Shown here: positions 50,496 to 62,467 of the stretch, piece by piece
Layout: every line of letters begins with the position of its first letter
Position numbering within the stretch: position 1 is the stretch's first letter
Origin: Oasisia sp. SBJ-2009
Taxonomy: Eukaryota; Annelida; Polychaeta; Sabellida; Siboglinidae
Direction: 5' to 3'
DNA: 64,000 nt
Assembly: GCA_964017155.1 (NCBI GenBank)
Contig: OZ024862.1
Location: 1,634,670-1,698,669 of the forward strand
Notes under the pieces: generated by a model
Database searches by the model: none
What the model saw: only the letters and a program-made list of their open reading frames with translations
Told to the model about the DNA's origin: nothing
Program-made: the position numbers and the translations under genes

Positions 50496-52614
50496 CTACA
50501 TGGACAGGAACTCTTTCTCCACAGCAGCCGCCATTTCCTCGTCGACCGAGCCAATCGAATCATTAAAGTCGTCATCCTCACTCGTGTCCCGACTGTTTTC
50601 ATCAACCACTCCCTCGACATTCTCACTGTCACTGCCCTCCTCTCCCTCATCCTTCTCATCAACCCGATGTTTACCTCTCTTACACTTCCACCCCCTGGGA
50701 AACTCCCCACTCAAACTGTCTGCCTCACTAGACGAAGAATCCCGCCCAGTTCGTCCCAGAACCTTCCGTCTCAGTTCGTTCTCAGAATCGCTGCTTTCCG
50801 ACTCGTCGAATATCTCCTCAACCTCCTTGTCCATGCTGGCAATGTCATCCTTGGAGAACGCATACAGTGGGTTGTAAGACTCGGAGAACCGTTGTTCCCG
50901 TTTTGATGTTGACGGCATTGATGGCATGGTAACATTGTCTTCAACTGTGGCAGTAGCAGCATCAGTCGGATCACCGTTCGCTTTTGTCTCGTCCATTTTC
51001 TGTTTCTTGTTGCCAACTCTCTTCCCCGTTACTGGGTCGTACACAGCCAGAGTAACGTTGTCATCTGTGGTCTTCCTCTTGGACCCTGAGTTCTGCTGCT
51101 TGGTCACATCTGGACTGTTACAAGAGTAGGACACACTGGTCTGCTCGGTGAGAGGAAACAGTCTCTCATCCACCGCCTCCCACCGCTCCGAGCAGCACCA
51201 CAGCCAGTTGGCATTCACCACATGTACGCCTGGGAACTTCTTCGCAGAGTTCACCTTGCTCGTGCCGACGCGAGCCGCCACCATGTGGGTAGTGGCGTTG
51301 GTGTCGTTGTCGCCATTGCGTGCCACCAGGACAGGCTGGATGTTGGCACCCAGGGCGGTGGCCACGCAGTAGGCACGGCTCTTCTCCGGCGGCTGGTTGG
51401 TCGGGAACATGCCGCTGAAGACGATGTTGAAACCCTTGAGGACTTTCTTGCGCACGTATGGGATGATGCTCTTGAGATCTGGGCCAGTGTCGCCAGGCGT
51501 CGTCTGCTTCAGCTGGTCGTACACTTTGTAGAAGGCCGTATGGATTCGCTGTAGCACATTCTCCAGGTAGAGCAGATAGTCGTCATCGTCTTCCCACTCA
51601 ATCATTTCTTCATACTCGTCTTCTGGCATTTCTTTTCTCTGTTCTGCCGATATTGAATCTACCTCGGTCTTTTCCGTCGCTGAACTTGCAACAGCACTGT
51701 TGCCCGTGTGATCATCTGCCATGTTGTCACTGTCCTTGCTCTTATTCTGCAAACTATGCGTACCATTTGAAGGCTCTTCTGTATCCATGCTACACTCGCC
51801 TTTATTGTCTGCAATTTCTGTTTTATCTTTGCCACTTTCTCCTGTACTGTTTGGCGATTCTGTTTCGTCCGTGCAACTTTCTTCCATGAGGTCTTTTGGT
51901 TCTGTTTTGTTTGAGCTGCTTTCTTCTGTGAGGTCTGTCCGTTCAATTTCACCTGTTTTACTTTCTCCTTTGATGCTACTTTCCTCTTTGGGGTCTGTCA
52001 TTTCACTTTTGTCTGTGTCACTTTCTCCTATGATGTTACTTTCCTCTTTGGGGTCTGTCATTTCACTTTTGTCTGTGGCACTTTCTCCTTTGAGGTCTTT
52101 CAGTTCTGTTTTGCTACTTTCTTCTTTTGCATCAACCTTTTTATCTGTGTAAGTTTCGAGAACAGGCCCTGTTTCACTTTCTGTTTGAGTTTCCATCTTG
52201 CCTCCTTCGTGTTTGTCTTCCTCTGTTGCTCCTGTCAGTCCACTCTTCTGTGCCGTCTGCTTTGACGTGCTGTCTGCATTTGTCTCATCGTGTTCCATAA
52301 CCTCTTCTGTGTTCGTTGCACTACACTCGTCTCCCTTGCCAGGCCTCTGCTTGGTCTTGCCGGCCGGCAGCTGGGGTTCCTCATGTGGCTTATTCTTAGG
52401 CACTCGGACAACCCTGGCCTTCCTGGCTGGCGCCTTGTCACCCTTGCCTCCTTCCTCCGCCCCTGCTTTGTCCAGACACTGGGGGGCGTTGATGTCGGCT
52501 GTCCCTCGGAAGAATGTGTACGGCTTCACGTGGATGAGGTTGGTAGCGTAGTTCCACACGTCCTCTCGGTCATCGATGATGCACACCATCGCGTCTCCAC
52601 ACGGGAACAGTGCC
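50496..52614 (-). CDS. CTDP1: CTDP1 exon 6 (706 codons: end of phosphatase domain, acidic repeats, BRCT, tail)
   Basis: Large 3' exon with acceptor AACAACAG/GGCACTG. It completes the catalytic domain (IIDDREDVWNYATNLIHV), then runs through a low-complexity Glu/Lys/Ser/Thr region with 20-residue tandem units of the type DTDKSEMTDPKEES (DNA period exactly 60 bp at 51991/52051). The BRCT domain (about 51150-51440) follows, then a basic KRKTTDDN and KKQKMDE stretch likely to act in nuclear import, and serine/aspartate clusters. BRCT domains of this family bind phosphopeptides. Confidence 0.93.
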
Positions 52615-55600
52615 CTGTTGTTGAAGAACACAAGGTTACTTGGGAATTTGCACATGAACAAGTATAACATAAACATTGAGCCTTACCATGAAAACTTCAG
52701 TTGGCACTGAGCCTTGCATGAATACCATTACAACAATATAAGATGATCATTACAATAAAACATCTGGCAGGTACAACATTGTAGTTGCCTCAAACTTGGG
52801 AGGGTAAAACTGTATGTAAAACACCTACTGTCAATCTTGTCAAAAGTACCTTCAATCTAACCCTAAACCTTATTCCACATAACAAAACAATTGGCATTTA
52901 TACTTGAATGGTTAGCAAGTAGTCATTGCCTCAAACTTGTAACTAGTGTCATCAAGCAGGTTCCTGTAGTCCAGTAAGCACAATTCTTGATTGAATTAAG
53001 CTCCCCTATTGTCTGTGAGAGTGGTCAGTTTGATGAATGATTATTTAGGCAACTTCAATGGAGCCGGAATTTAAATTTATTTTCGCCAAATAGCAAACCG
53101 TTTTGCTTATGGTGCAATTGGGAATCAACAGTGCTAGCCTGGAGCTGTAATTAAATATGTCAAATGTTTACCACATGCCGCATATATTCCATTTTTAAAG
53201 AGGGCTCGAACTCACGTCTTAATAACAACTGTGAGTTCGGGATGTACAACTACCTGGTGGTTTCAAAATATTATCTTCACAGAACTTCTGTGTGCTTACT
53301 TGAGATTTGCAGTTTTTGAATTCGGACTGAAGCACTCGTCTCGTGAGAGAATTCGATGGGAGAAGTACTTCCCCTCAGGGTCGATGAACTTTGCCACTGT
53401 GTGTGCGTACATGCGCGCCCCGAAGCTGCAGATGTGGAGCTCGTAGAGCTGCGAGATGTTCCGGAGGAAGCGCTCCGTGCCGGGGCGGAACTTGGTGTGG
53501 TGCCACATCACCGCACGGCCGTGGAGCAGCTTGAAGTGGTACACGTCCTGCAACAGGTCAACAGTGGTCACTGGCCACACCAAGTTGTGTCAACACACTG
53601 AGTGTTACTTGGTCGTTCTGTTGAGCTGTCAGTGCAGGTGGCCTTCCGTAGGTTTGCAGTTTAGTCGAACATCATTTTACAGGCACCTTCATAATATATA
53701 CACAATTATTGTAACAAAATATAGGAAATTAGTCTCACTAAGATGGTCACTCACCAGTTGCCACTCTGGTTACTTGTCAGGCCTGTAGGTAACTTTTGAC
53801 ACAAGTGAAGCATATTGTTTGAAAAATATCAATCTTATTGTACAATTACACAAGTCACACACACAAGTCACACACACAAGTCACACACACAAGTCACACA
53901 CACAAGTCACACACACAAGTCACACACACAAGTCACACACACACACACACACACGTCGTTCACCAGAACATACACGTTTACCATTTCATACAAAAAATTG
54001 AAAATTCTTCTTAATATAACAGAGGATGCTAGACCGGCCAATGAGCAACGACACTCATGCGGTGTTAGAACAATGTAGACTTCAAGACTGACATGAGTTA
54101 GATATGAAAAGGACCAGAGCCGGAGGTCATACAGTAAACATATGATATACAGTTGCCAGTTGGTGTTCACCTTCAGGTTGGGTGGGATGTTGTCGTTGGT
54201 CGTGTGTAGTAGAGTCTGGTCCAGGTCCACAAGCAGGACCAGCTTCCTGCTCTTCAGTTGTCTCTCCTCATCAGCTTTACCCAGCTCTATTGCTTGCTGC
54301 AACAACAACGCAACAATAATGACCTCATCTACGTTACCCAGCTCTATTGCTTGCTGCAACAACAACACAACAATAATGACCTCATCTACGTTACCCAGCT
54401 CTATTGCTTGCTGCAACAACAACACAACAATAACGACCTCATCTACGTTACCCAGCTCTATTGCTTGCTGCAACAACAACACAACAATAATGACCTCATC
54501 TACGTTACCCAGCTCTATTGCTTGCTGCAACAACAACACAACAATAATGACCTCATCTACGTTACCCAGCTCTATTGCTTGCTGCAACAACAACACAACG
54601 TGAATGACCTTATCCACGTTACCCAGCTCTATTGCTTGCTGCAACAACAACACAACGTGAATGACCTCATCTACGTTACCCAGCTCTATTGCTTGCTGCA
54701 ACAACAACACAACATGAATGACCTCATCTACGTTACCCAGCTCTATTGCTTGCTGCAACAACAACACAACATGAATGACCTTATCCACGTTACCCAGCTC
54801 TATTGCTTGCTGCAACAACAACACAACGTGAATGACCTCATCTACGTTACCCAGCTCTATTGCTTGCTGCAACAACAACACAACGTGAATGACCTCGTCT
54901 ACGTTACCCAGCTCTATTGCTTGCTGCAACAACAACACAACGTGAATGACCTCATCTACGTTACCCAGCTCTATTGCTTGCTGCAACAACAACACAACGT
55001 GAATGACCTCATCTACGTTACCCAGCTCTATTGCTTGCTGCAACAACAACACAACGTGAATGACCTCATCTACGTTACCCAGCTCTATTGCTTGCTGCAA
55101 CAACAACACAACATGAATGACCTCATCTACGTTACCCAGCTCTATTGCTTGCTGCAACAACAACACAACATGAATGACCTCATCTACGTTACCCAGCTCT
55201 ATTGCTTGCTGCAACAACAACACAACGTAAATGACCTCATCTACGTTACCCAGCTCTATTGCTTGCTGCAACAACAACACAACGTGAATGACCTCATCTA
55301 CGTTACCCAGCTCTATTGCTTGCTGCAACAACAACACAACGTGAATGACCTCATCTACGTTACCCAGCTCTATTGCTTGCTGCAACAACAACACAACGTG
55401 AATGACCTCATCTACGTTACCCAGCTCTATTGCTTGCTGCAACAACAACACAACATGAATAACCTCATCTATGTTACCCAGCTCTATTGCTTGCTGCAAC
55501 AACAACACAACAATAATGACCTCATCTACGTTACCCAGCTCTATTGCTTGCTCCAACAACACAACATGAATGACCTCATCTATGTTACCCAGCTCTATTG

Positions 55601-57805
55601 CTTGCTACAACAACAACACAACAATAATGACCTCATCTACGTTACCCAGCTCTATTGCTTGCTGCAACAACACAACATGAATGACCTCATCTGTTACCCA
55701 GCTCTATTGCTTGCTCCAACAACAACACAACATGAATGACCTCATCTATGTTACCCAGCTCTATTGCTTGCTGCAACAACAACAACACAACAATAATGAC
55801 CTCATCTACGTTACCCAGCTCTATTGCTTGCTCCATCAACAACACAACATGAATGACCTCATCTATGTTACCCAGCTCTATTGCTTGCTCCAACAACAAC
55901 ACAACATGAATGACCTCATCTACGTTACCCAGCTCTATTGCTTGCTGCAACAACAACACAACGTGAATGACCTCATCTACGTTACCCAGCTCTATTGCTT
56001 GCTGCAACAACAACACAACGTGAATGACCTCATCTACGTTACCCAGCTCTATTGCTTGCTGCAACAACAACACAACATGAATGACCTCATCTACGTTACC
56101 CAGCTCTATTGCTTGCTGCAACAACAACACAACATGAATGACCTCATCTACGTTACCCAGCTCTATTGCTTGCTGCAACAACAACACAACATGAATGACC
56201 TTATCCACGTTACCCAGCTCTATTGCTTGCTGCAACAACAACACAACATGAATGACCTTATCCACGTTACCCAGCTCTATTGCTTGCTGCAACAACAACA
56301 CAACATGAATGACCTTATCCACGTTACCCAGCTCTATTGCTTGCTGCAACAACAACACAACATGAATGACCTCATCTATGTTACCCAGCTCTATTACTTG
56401 CTGCAACAACAACACAACAATAATGAACTCATCTACGTTACCCAGCTCTATTGCTTGCTCCAACAACAACACAACATGAATGACCTCATCTATGTTACCC
56501 AGCTCTATTGCTTGCTGCAACAACAACACAACATGAATGACCTCATCTATGTTACCCAGCTCTATTGCTTGCTCCAACAACAACACAACATGAATGACCT
56601 CATCTATGTTACCCAGCTCTATTGCTTGCTGCAACAACAACAACACAACAATAATGACCTCATCTACGTTACCCAGCTCTATTGCTTGCTCCAACAACAA
56701 CACAACATGAATGACCTCATCTATGTTACCCAGCTCTATTGCTTGCTCCAACAACAACACAACGTGAATGACCTCATCTATGTTACCCAGCTCTATTGCT
56801 TGCTCCAACAACAACACAACATGAATGACCTCATCTATGTTACCCAGCTCTATTGCTTGCTGCAACAACACAACGTGAATGACCTCATCTATGTTACCCA
56901 GCTCTATTGCTTGCTGCAACAACAACACAACATGAATGACCTTATCTACGTTACCCATCTCTATTGCTTGCTGTAAAAATAACATGATACGGATAATCCC
57001 ACCCACTCTAGCACTATGACGTGCAACAACAACACGAGTGGCATCATCTACTTTACTCAGCCAGCTCTGTCAGTTGCTGCAACAAGAATGCAACGCGGAC
57101 GTCTGACTAGAAGACAGTTGTTGTACTATAAAATAAACTATTTTCTGATTGAATACTTTCTTGATAACATTTGTGTTTCCTGTTACATAGATAATTTGTA
57201 TTTTACTTTTAGGACAGATACGTAAGACAGATTTTCTTTCTATTATTTTTCTTTTGGGAGGTTTATTCGAGCCTTCTATGTATCATCATCATTCATGATA
57301 TTCATCATATTTGGTGTTCTGAAGATGTTACACATAATTTCTTCAAAACAACAATAAAAGCATATTTCCGGGATTTTGACAGCTAGATTTGTTTATGTGT
57401 TCCATGGTTGCCAATAAATCATGCATTTTCCTTGTTATATTGTATAACCTTGTACAAATGGCTACTCTTAGCAGGATCAATCAGACTACCACATAAAAAT
57501 ATTATTGTGAAGACCTTATCATGAAAACACTTGACACTATGTATTCTTCTAAATGAATTGATCTGTCAAGGTGGTATACATTACTTGCATAGGTACATCT
57601 ATCCTCACCTGTTCACTGACAACAAGTTCAGGTACGCTGTGTACCATGGCGATGGAGGCCCCCTTTGTCTTGGTCTGTCCCACCTGTAGAGTTCCCTCCC
57701 TGGAACACAGCACTCATCGTAGCAACAAGTCAACGTCAACAGTTCTTATCTTCTGGTGATTCTTATTATAAGGTGAAATTGCTTCTGTGAGAATTGAGAA
57801 ATGCA

Positions 57806-57872
<67 letters not shown>

Positions 57873-60800
57873 CATGTGTGCATGTGTGCATGTGTGTGTG
57901 CATGTGTGTGTGCATGTGTGTGTGTATATGTGCGTGAATGAAAGCATTCTGATATGGTTGCTGTCATAAAAAGTAATTATGTATTGTCCATACGACAAAT
58001 AACTCCTATGTTTTATGCCAAGTATATTAGTGCTAGATCATTTATTTGTATTACAAATTTGATGTGTACATTTATTTAATTTGACCATTTGTCCATGTTT
58101 GTGTGTAATAGTCAACACAGTTACATGCCCCATGGGGAATCTCACACAAGTTACATGATACACCTATGCCATTGCTCTTATTTGTAATAACACCAAGTAA
58201 CCAAATAATAAACTTTATATGGTATACAGATGATTCAAGTGCAATATAAAATAAATTGAAATAAACCGCCTTTGAAATGATAGCACAAATACACACATTA
58301 AAGGAAATAACAACACCTAATGCTTGAATTTGTATTATATTACATCCTTTTATATATTTCCATACTCACTAAGCAAAAAAATGAATGAATTAAAAATTCC
58401 ACACCTTATGCAATGTAAGTGGACTTTTTCGAATATATGAATCATTTTGCCGCACTTTCTGGATGCCAAGTTGTGACATCAGACAGAACAAATACTGGCA
58501 TCAGGCACACTGTTATTTTTGCATTCAGAGCATGGTTACAAGGATAATTATTGTGCAATATTCCAACATACTACAAATACTGGTCATCACAGGGAATTAA
58601 CATACATTTATTTTAAGATTCCTTACGAATAAAATGTTGTTGAAAAATTAATGTGAGATCATTTCATGGAAGACTGTCTGAGCTTTGAGATTGCTGCCGT
58701 CTTCAGCTCATTTTCAAAGTAATTGTATCGATTGCAGCCGCTGTGATATGATCTGCACCAGAACATATACATTACAAACAGATAGTATGTATTTAACGTC
58801 AGAAATAAACGTAAAAACCATAAATAATCAGTAGTGTGCCAATGTGTGAAGGAAGAGTTTTTGTAGTAATTATTTATACCGCATGAAAATATGTTAACTG
58901 TATACAGTGTATAATGACAATGTATATTTCTAAATTTCATTTATCAAGTACACAATGCCAGACAAATAACAATTTGTAAATTTAACAATATATTTAGTAA
59001 ATTAAAATTTAGAAATATACATCATCGTTATAATTATATAATTACCATTTCCATTTTTGTAGCAAATAAATAATTACTAAAACAATTGATTTAAAATTAT
59101 TCGGTTTATAATTATTATTTAGAGAAAACATAAACAAATAAAAAACATTAATGGTTTTGTGTCAGATTTGAACCGGTGTCCTTCTGATTGTAAGAGCAAA
59201 CGCATCTAGCGAACGCGTTTACCAACTGAGCTATGCAGACCAGCAGGATTTGGGTCCCAGATGTAAAGTGTTAAGTTTACAACTCCTTCTTCATACATCA
59301 GCATACTAGTGATATTGGTGTATTATATAACATTTCTGCCTGAAATTAAATGTTTGTAATGTACATATCCTTGTGTGGATTATTTTCCGTGGGCTGTAAT
59401 CGCTACAATTACTCAGTCTCAGAAAATGATCCGACAGCAGTGAACCCAACACTCAGTCAGGCGTCCGCGAAACTTCTGGCTTCAATTTTGTTTACCAAAT
59501 TTTGATTTGTGTGGAAACGTAAGATAAATATTTGTTCCCTGTGATGACTTACATTGGAATATCGCACAGTAATTTATTATGACATTCATTTCAACCCAAA
59601 ACCTATCCTTGTAAACATGTTCTGAATATGTACAAAGGGTCTGCCTGATGTCAGTATGTGTCATATTTGACGCCATTATACCACGTGATCACCTTGCTGA
59701 TTAACTTTCAGCTTTCCATGGGAATCGCTATGCTGACAGGTTTAAAACTCAATTGATACTACAAATGTATTTGTTTTTTATTTTGTCAAATGTAACATAT
59801 ATATTTAATCATTATGTATACAAGGAAGATGAACTTTAGGTAAAGCCTTGGTTTCTCTTCCCTGTAAAATGTCCCCCTATCTGAGAACACGTTGTTGACG
59901 TGAGGACTTACTGTCGAAGGTCTGCACCGCAGTCTGCACACATGTCCTTCATGACGGTGTTGTGTGTGCACATTGCAACTTTCACAAGTACATCTCTACA
60001 ATATAGCAGACAGTGGAGTTACTTCTTCATTGTTCACTATAACGCATAAGTAATAATTTATAGTAGGGAGATATAGACTTACAGCAGATTTATTATTCTT
60101 GCATTATTACAACGGGACAGGTATGACTGCAAACCAGTGGGAGTACCAGGATGAAGTTCATCAAAAACAATACATGTGAGTGTTCATTATGAACACTCAC
60201 ATCATGACACATGTATAGTTTTGTATACGAGTTGGAGATGTATGTGAAGGACCAAGGTGAGAGGCCTTGACCCTTGTCGTCTTGACATGACGTACCGGTA
60301 ACAGGGATAAAGTTCTTACATAGGCCAATAGCATGTCGGTAACCAGTTATAAGGAAATAATGTCACAACTAGTTTTTTTTTTTGCACGCATTACTTTTAC
60401 ATGCACAAATTACGGCTCTGATACACTGCAATGCACCCAAAACGAAAAAAATATATATACATATATATATATATTTCTGATTTTTCCTGTTCGCCCGCCT
60501 GTATCTTCAGCATGTTGAAGCTAGGCGGTACTCGGAAGAAGAAGAAGAAGAACTTCCATCACGGGTGTATTGTTATGTCATATATTGGAGTCATTAGTCT
60601 AGAATAGTACTAGTTCACATAATCCTTCATAGAACCAGATGCAATCGTGATTTTTTTATTTATTCGTTATACTGTGACACAACATGGTTATGAAATGCAG
60701 AAAATTAGTAATTATATATGACCGATTTGTTTACTTCATCGCTACCCCTAGCTTGGCTACGACGCCGACGGGGTACGTACCCAGGCTTCACGAGATCTCC

Positions 60801-60986
60801 CTCTTTTGCAGCCAGTTCTTTGACTGTTCCGACCTTGGCACATTTTAATTTCAACGTCCTGTTTGAATTAACTGGTTGGTACAGACCCAATACGGCACCA
60901 GCACCGATCTTAGTGTCACGTGTTATTTTCCATTTTAATATTCTTGCTTTTTCGTTCCCGGGAAGAACGATAGAAAAGTCCGCCAT
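50496..60986 (-). CDS. CTDP1: FCP1: RNA polymerase II CTD phosphatase, complete (6 exons, 957 aa)
   Basis: Mg-dependent phosphatase that removes phosphate from the C-terminal domain of RNA polymerase II so the enzyme can be recycled; nuclear. Exons in transcript order: 60781-60986, 59912-59995, 57609-57699, 54171-54296, 53300-53547, 50496-52614; all phases join (human CTDP1 has 961 aa). Seen: N-terminal lipoyl-like region (residues 1-70), CTHNTVMKDMCADCGADL, VHSVPELVVSEQ, the catalytic DLDQT signature (151-155), HRILSRDEC and CGDAMVCIIDDREDVW of the FCP homology domain, an acidic repeat region (about 420-523), a BRCT domain (about 643-740) ending NANWLWCCSERWE, and an acidic C-terminus (VDEEMAAAVEKEFLSM) like the TFIIF-binding helix of human FCP1. 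Intron 3 is filled by a 57-bp array that begins inside exon 4; intron 4 holds a CA-type array. Confidence 0.96.
53847..53955. repeat. 13-bp CA-type tandem repeat
   Basis: About eight units of CAAGTCACACACA in CTDP1 intron 4. The minus-strand Cys/Val frame across it is not coding. Confidence 0.95.
54272..56972. repeat. 57-bp minisatellite, about 47 copies, carrying the CTDP1 exon 4 acceptor
   Basis: On the gene (minus) strand the unit reads GTTGTTGTTGCAG, CAAGCAATAGAGCTGGGTAA, CGTAGATGAGGTCATTC, then on to the next GTTG. The real exon 4 starts CAG/CAAGCAATAGAGCTGGGTAA, so each unit carries the acceptor plus about 30 exon bases. The length is 19 codons without stops, giving QAIELGNVDEVIHVVLLLQ per unit in the CTDP1 frame. 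A 2-bp deletion near 55692 shifts the frame of the distal part. Variation: ATT/CAC and CTG/CTC at fixed sites. Confidence 0.98.
57808..57930. repeat. TG microsatellite
   Basis: About 29 uninterrupted TG units followed by TGCATG variants, about 110 bp upstream (transcript sense) of CTDP1 exon 3. Confidence 0.97.
58440..59690. repeat. Diverged long inverted repeat (two arms of about 310 bp)
   Basis: Arm 1 (58440-58760, minus) and arm 2 (59385-59690, plus) align through CTGCAATCGATACAATTACT / CTGTAATCGCTACAATTACT, TTTACAAGGATA / GTTACAAGGATA, GTGCAATATTCCAA / GTGCGATATTCCAA and GTCATCACAGGGAA in both. Both arms encode GCNRYNY near the same end. The 620-bp spacer holds an AT-rich stretch and a tRNA-like sequence. 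It lies in CTDP1 intron 2. I do not know the family. Confidence 0.7.
59158..59243 (-). other. tRNA-like sequence (tRNA pseudogene or SINE head)
   Basis: Minus strand: TAGCTCAGTTGG (box A) and GGTTCAAATCT (box B) about 50 bases apart, starting GGTCTGCATAGCTCAG. The D and T arms look normal. The anticodon arm does not form a clean 5-bp stem with a 7-base loop and the 3' end does not pair convincingly with the 5' end, so a functional tRNA is unlikely. Confidence 0.55.
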
Positions 60987-61460
60987 GCTTACGCGCGACC
61001 AGTGGGTCTCACTTCGTGTGTAGCACCTGCATTTCTGTTTCGTGCTTGTCCCCCAGATGGCGCCAGTGCTTCGTTTGTGACGCCATCAAAGACGAAAACG
61101 TAAAAAGTTCGTTGGCAACAGTTGATGTTTACTGCGAAGACGGCAGAGCTTGTATAGAACAACAACAGCCTCAAAGAGAGACAGAATTGAGTATGACTTT
61201 CGTCATAACCACCCTCCAGTATCGTGCAGATTCACGGTTCTCGGTGGTGGATATCCAGCAGCGTTTGTATCGGGAGTCATGACCAGCAACACATCCCACA
61301 GGCCACAAGTATACAAACAGTACACGGAGCTCATGCAGAACGTCAATAGATGTATGTAGATCTGAACTAAAGGCCAATTTTAAGAACATCTTATGTAGAC
61401 ATGATATAGATTTAACAAGATTTAACAAGATTGCCACCTAGAGATTGAACTCTAGATGGC
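60987..61460. promoter_or_regulatory. CTDP1 upstream region
   Basis: GC-richer stretch immediately 5' of the CTDP1 start codon with several CG dinucleotides and no TATA box; a housekeeping promoter is expected here. The part beyond about 61195 may already belong to LINE-derived sequence. No gene seen. Confidence 0.45.
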
Positions 61461-61523
61461 AGGTGGACAAGGAAGCCGTTTGGCTTATCGAGAGTCCAAC
61501 CTATCTATCTAAGACTACTAAAT

Positions 61524-61745
61524 CTAAGTATACCCCGCCCGTCTTAGGTATATGTCGATTTTATTTTTAAATATGTTAACACTACTAGCACCTACACAAT
61601 CAGTTGATAATCTGTTCCATTCGTTTACTATTCTTTGTGAAAATGAAATTTTTCTAATATCTAGTCTACACTGCTTCTTTGCTAATGTAACTCCATGTCC
61701 TCTAGTCCTTCTCTCTTCCTTGACCGTGATAATATATTGCGACAT
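61524..61745 (-). mobile_element. C-terminal remnant of a non-LTR retrotransposon ORF2
   Basis: Minus-strand peptide with KEERRTRGHGVTLAKKQCRL, DIRKISFSQRIVNEWNRL and VNIFKNKIDIYL, then a stop. This RGH-x-L...R-x-D-x-R-x-x-F-S-x-R-x-x-NEWN-x-L pattern is the tail of CR1/L2-type LINE proteins. The reverse transcriptase core is absent to the right, where a different LINE begins on the plus strand, so this is a 5'-truncated insertion of the usual kind. Confidence 0.85.
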
Positions 61746-62041
61746 AGTCCATGTAAGGTTTTTATTGTGTCTTTTATTATGTCACAACGTAAACAATGAT
61801 GTAGTTCTCATTACTATCTGAAATCTGGCTCCACTTCTAATTATATTTACGTGACGACGTTTCAGTGGCTACGAGTAGGCGTGTGCAGTGCTATCTGCGC
61901 ATTTAATTTAAGTATCAAGATTACTTATTCAGCGCTTCATATAGACTACATGTACATGCATTAGTTAATTAATATATATTGTTCTTTTATTTTCTTATTT
62001 ATACAACGCTATGGTGAACAGTAGCTATAAATCCTTAGTAG

Positions 62042-62467
62042 CACCACACACGACATTTAAGAGACGTTGTCTCCAAGAAACCACGCAAGCCATCAATGAA
62101 AACGTATGTGTCATCTGTTAGTGTTAAGCAACACAAAACGCATCAAATGACCACTGGAAAATCGTCCGTCAAGTGTGGACTCAAATGTGCTCCCGCTCGA
62201 CTTGTATCGGCGGATTACTTTTTAACCGGTTTTCATACCGACACATCATGTGTGGACGTCTCGACGTATGTGTCTTCTAACTTGAAGATGAAGTGCACCT
62301 GTGAACGCATTCCATCAACTCACAACTACTACGCCTCTTTCAAACTGTGTGTCGACATTGGCAGACCGAACACTCTCTATGACGCCAACCTTTGGCCAGT
62401 TGGCACTAAGATTGGTCGATACTTTCCTCCAAGGAAACACAACACAGCTAATTCGACACACCTATAG
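62042..62467 (+). CDS. LINE ORF1-like protein, C-terminal domain
   Basis: Open from 62042 (stop at 62039-62041), first ATG at 62096, TAG at 62465-62467. It contains LVSADYFLTGFHTDTSCVDV and YYASFKLCVDIG, then LWPVGTKIGRYFPPRK, a pattern I associate with the small RRM-like domain in ORF1 of CR1/L2-type elements. Another frame starts at 62011 (MVNSSYKSLVAP, ending CVIC and a stop), so the ORF1 N-terminus may be frameshifted. RNA-binding chaperone role is inferred from the family. Confidence 0.65.
   Translation, partial: HHTRHLRDVVSKKPRKPSMKTYVSSVSVKQHKTHQMTTGKSSVKCGLKCAPARLVSADYFLTGFHTDTSCVDVSTYVSSNLKMKCTCERIPSTHNYYASFKLCVDIGRPNTLYDANLWPVGTKIGRYFPPRKHNTANSTHL

Noticed and set aside
54142..56976. 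Plus-strand open frames (Leu/Gln/Tyr-rich) across the 57-bp array
   Set aside because: Complement of the CTDP1 acceptor repeat; the plus strand has no coding flanks.
59158..59243. Functional tRNA gene
   Set aside because: A and B boxes are good but the anticodon arm and acceptor stem do not fold properly.
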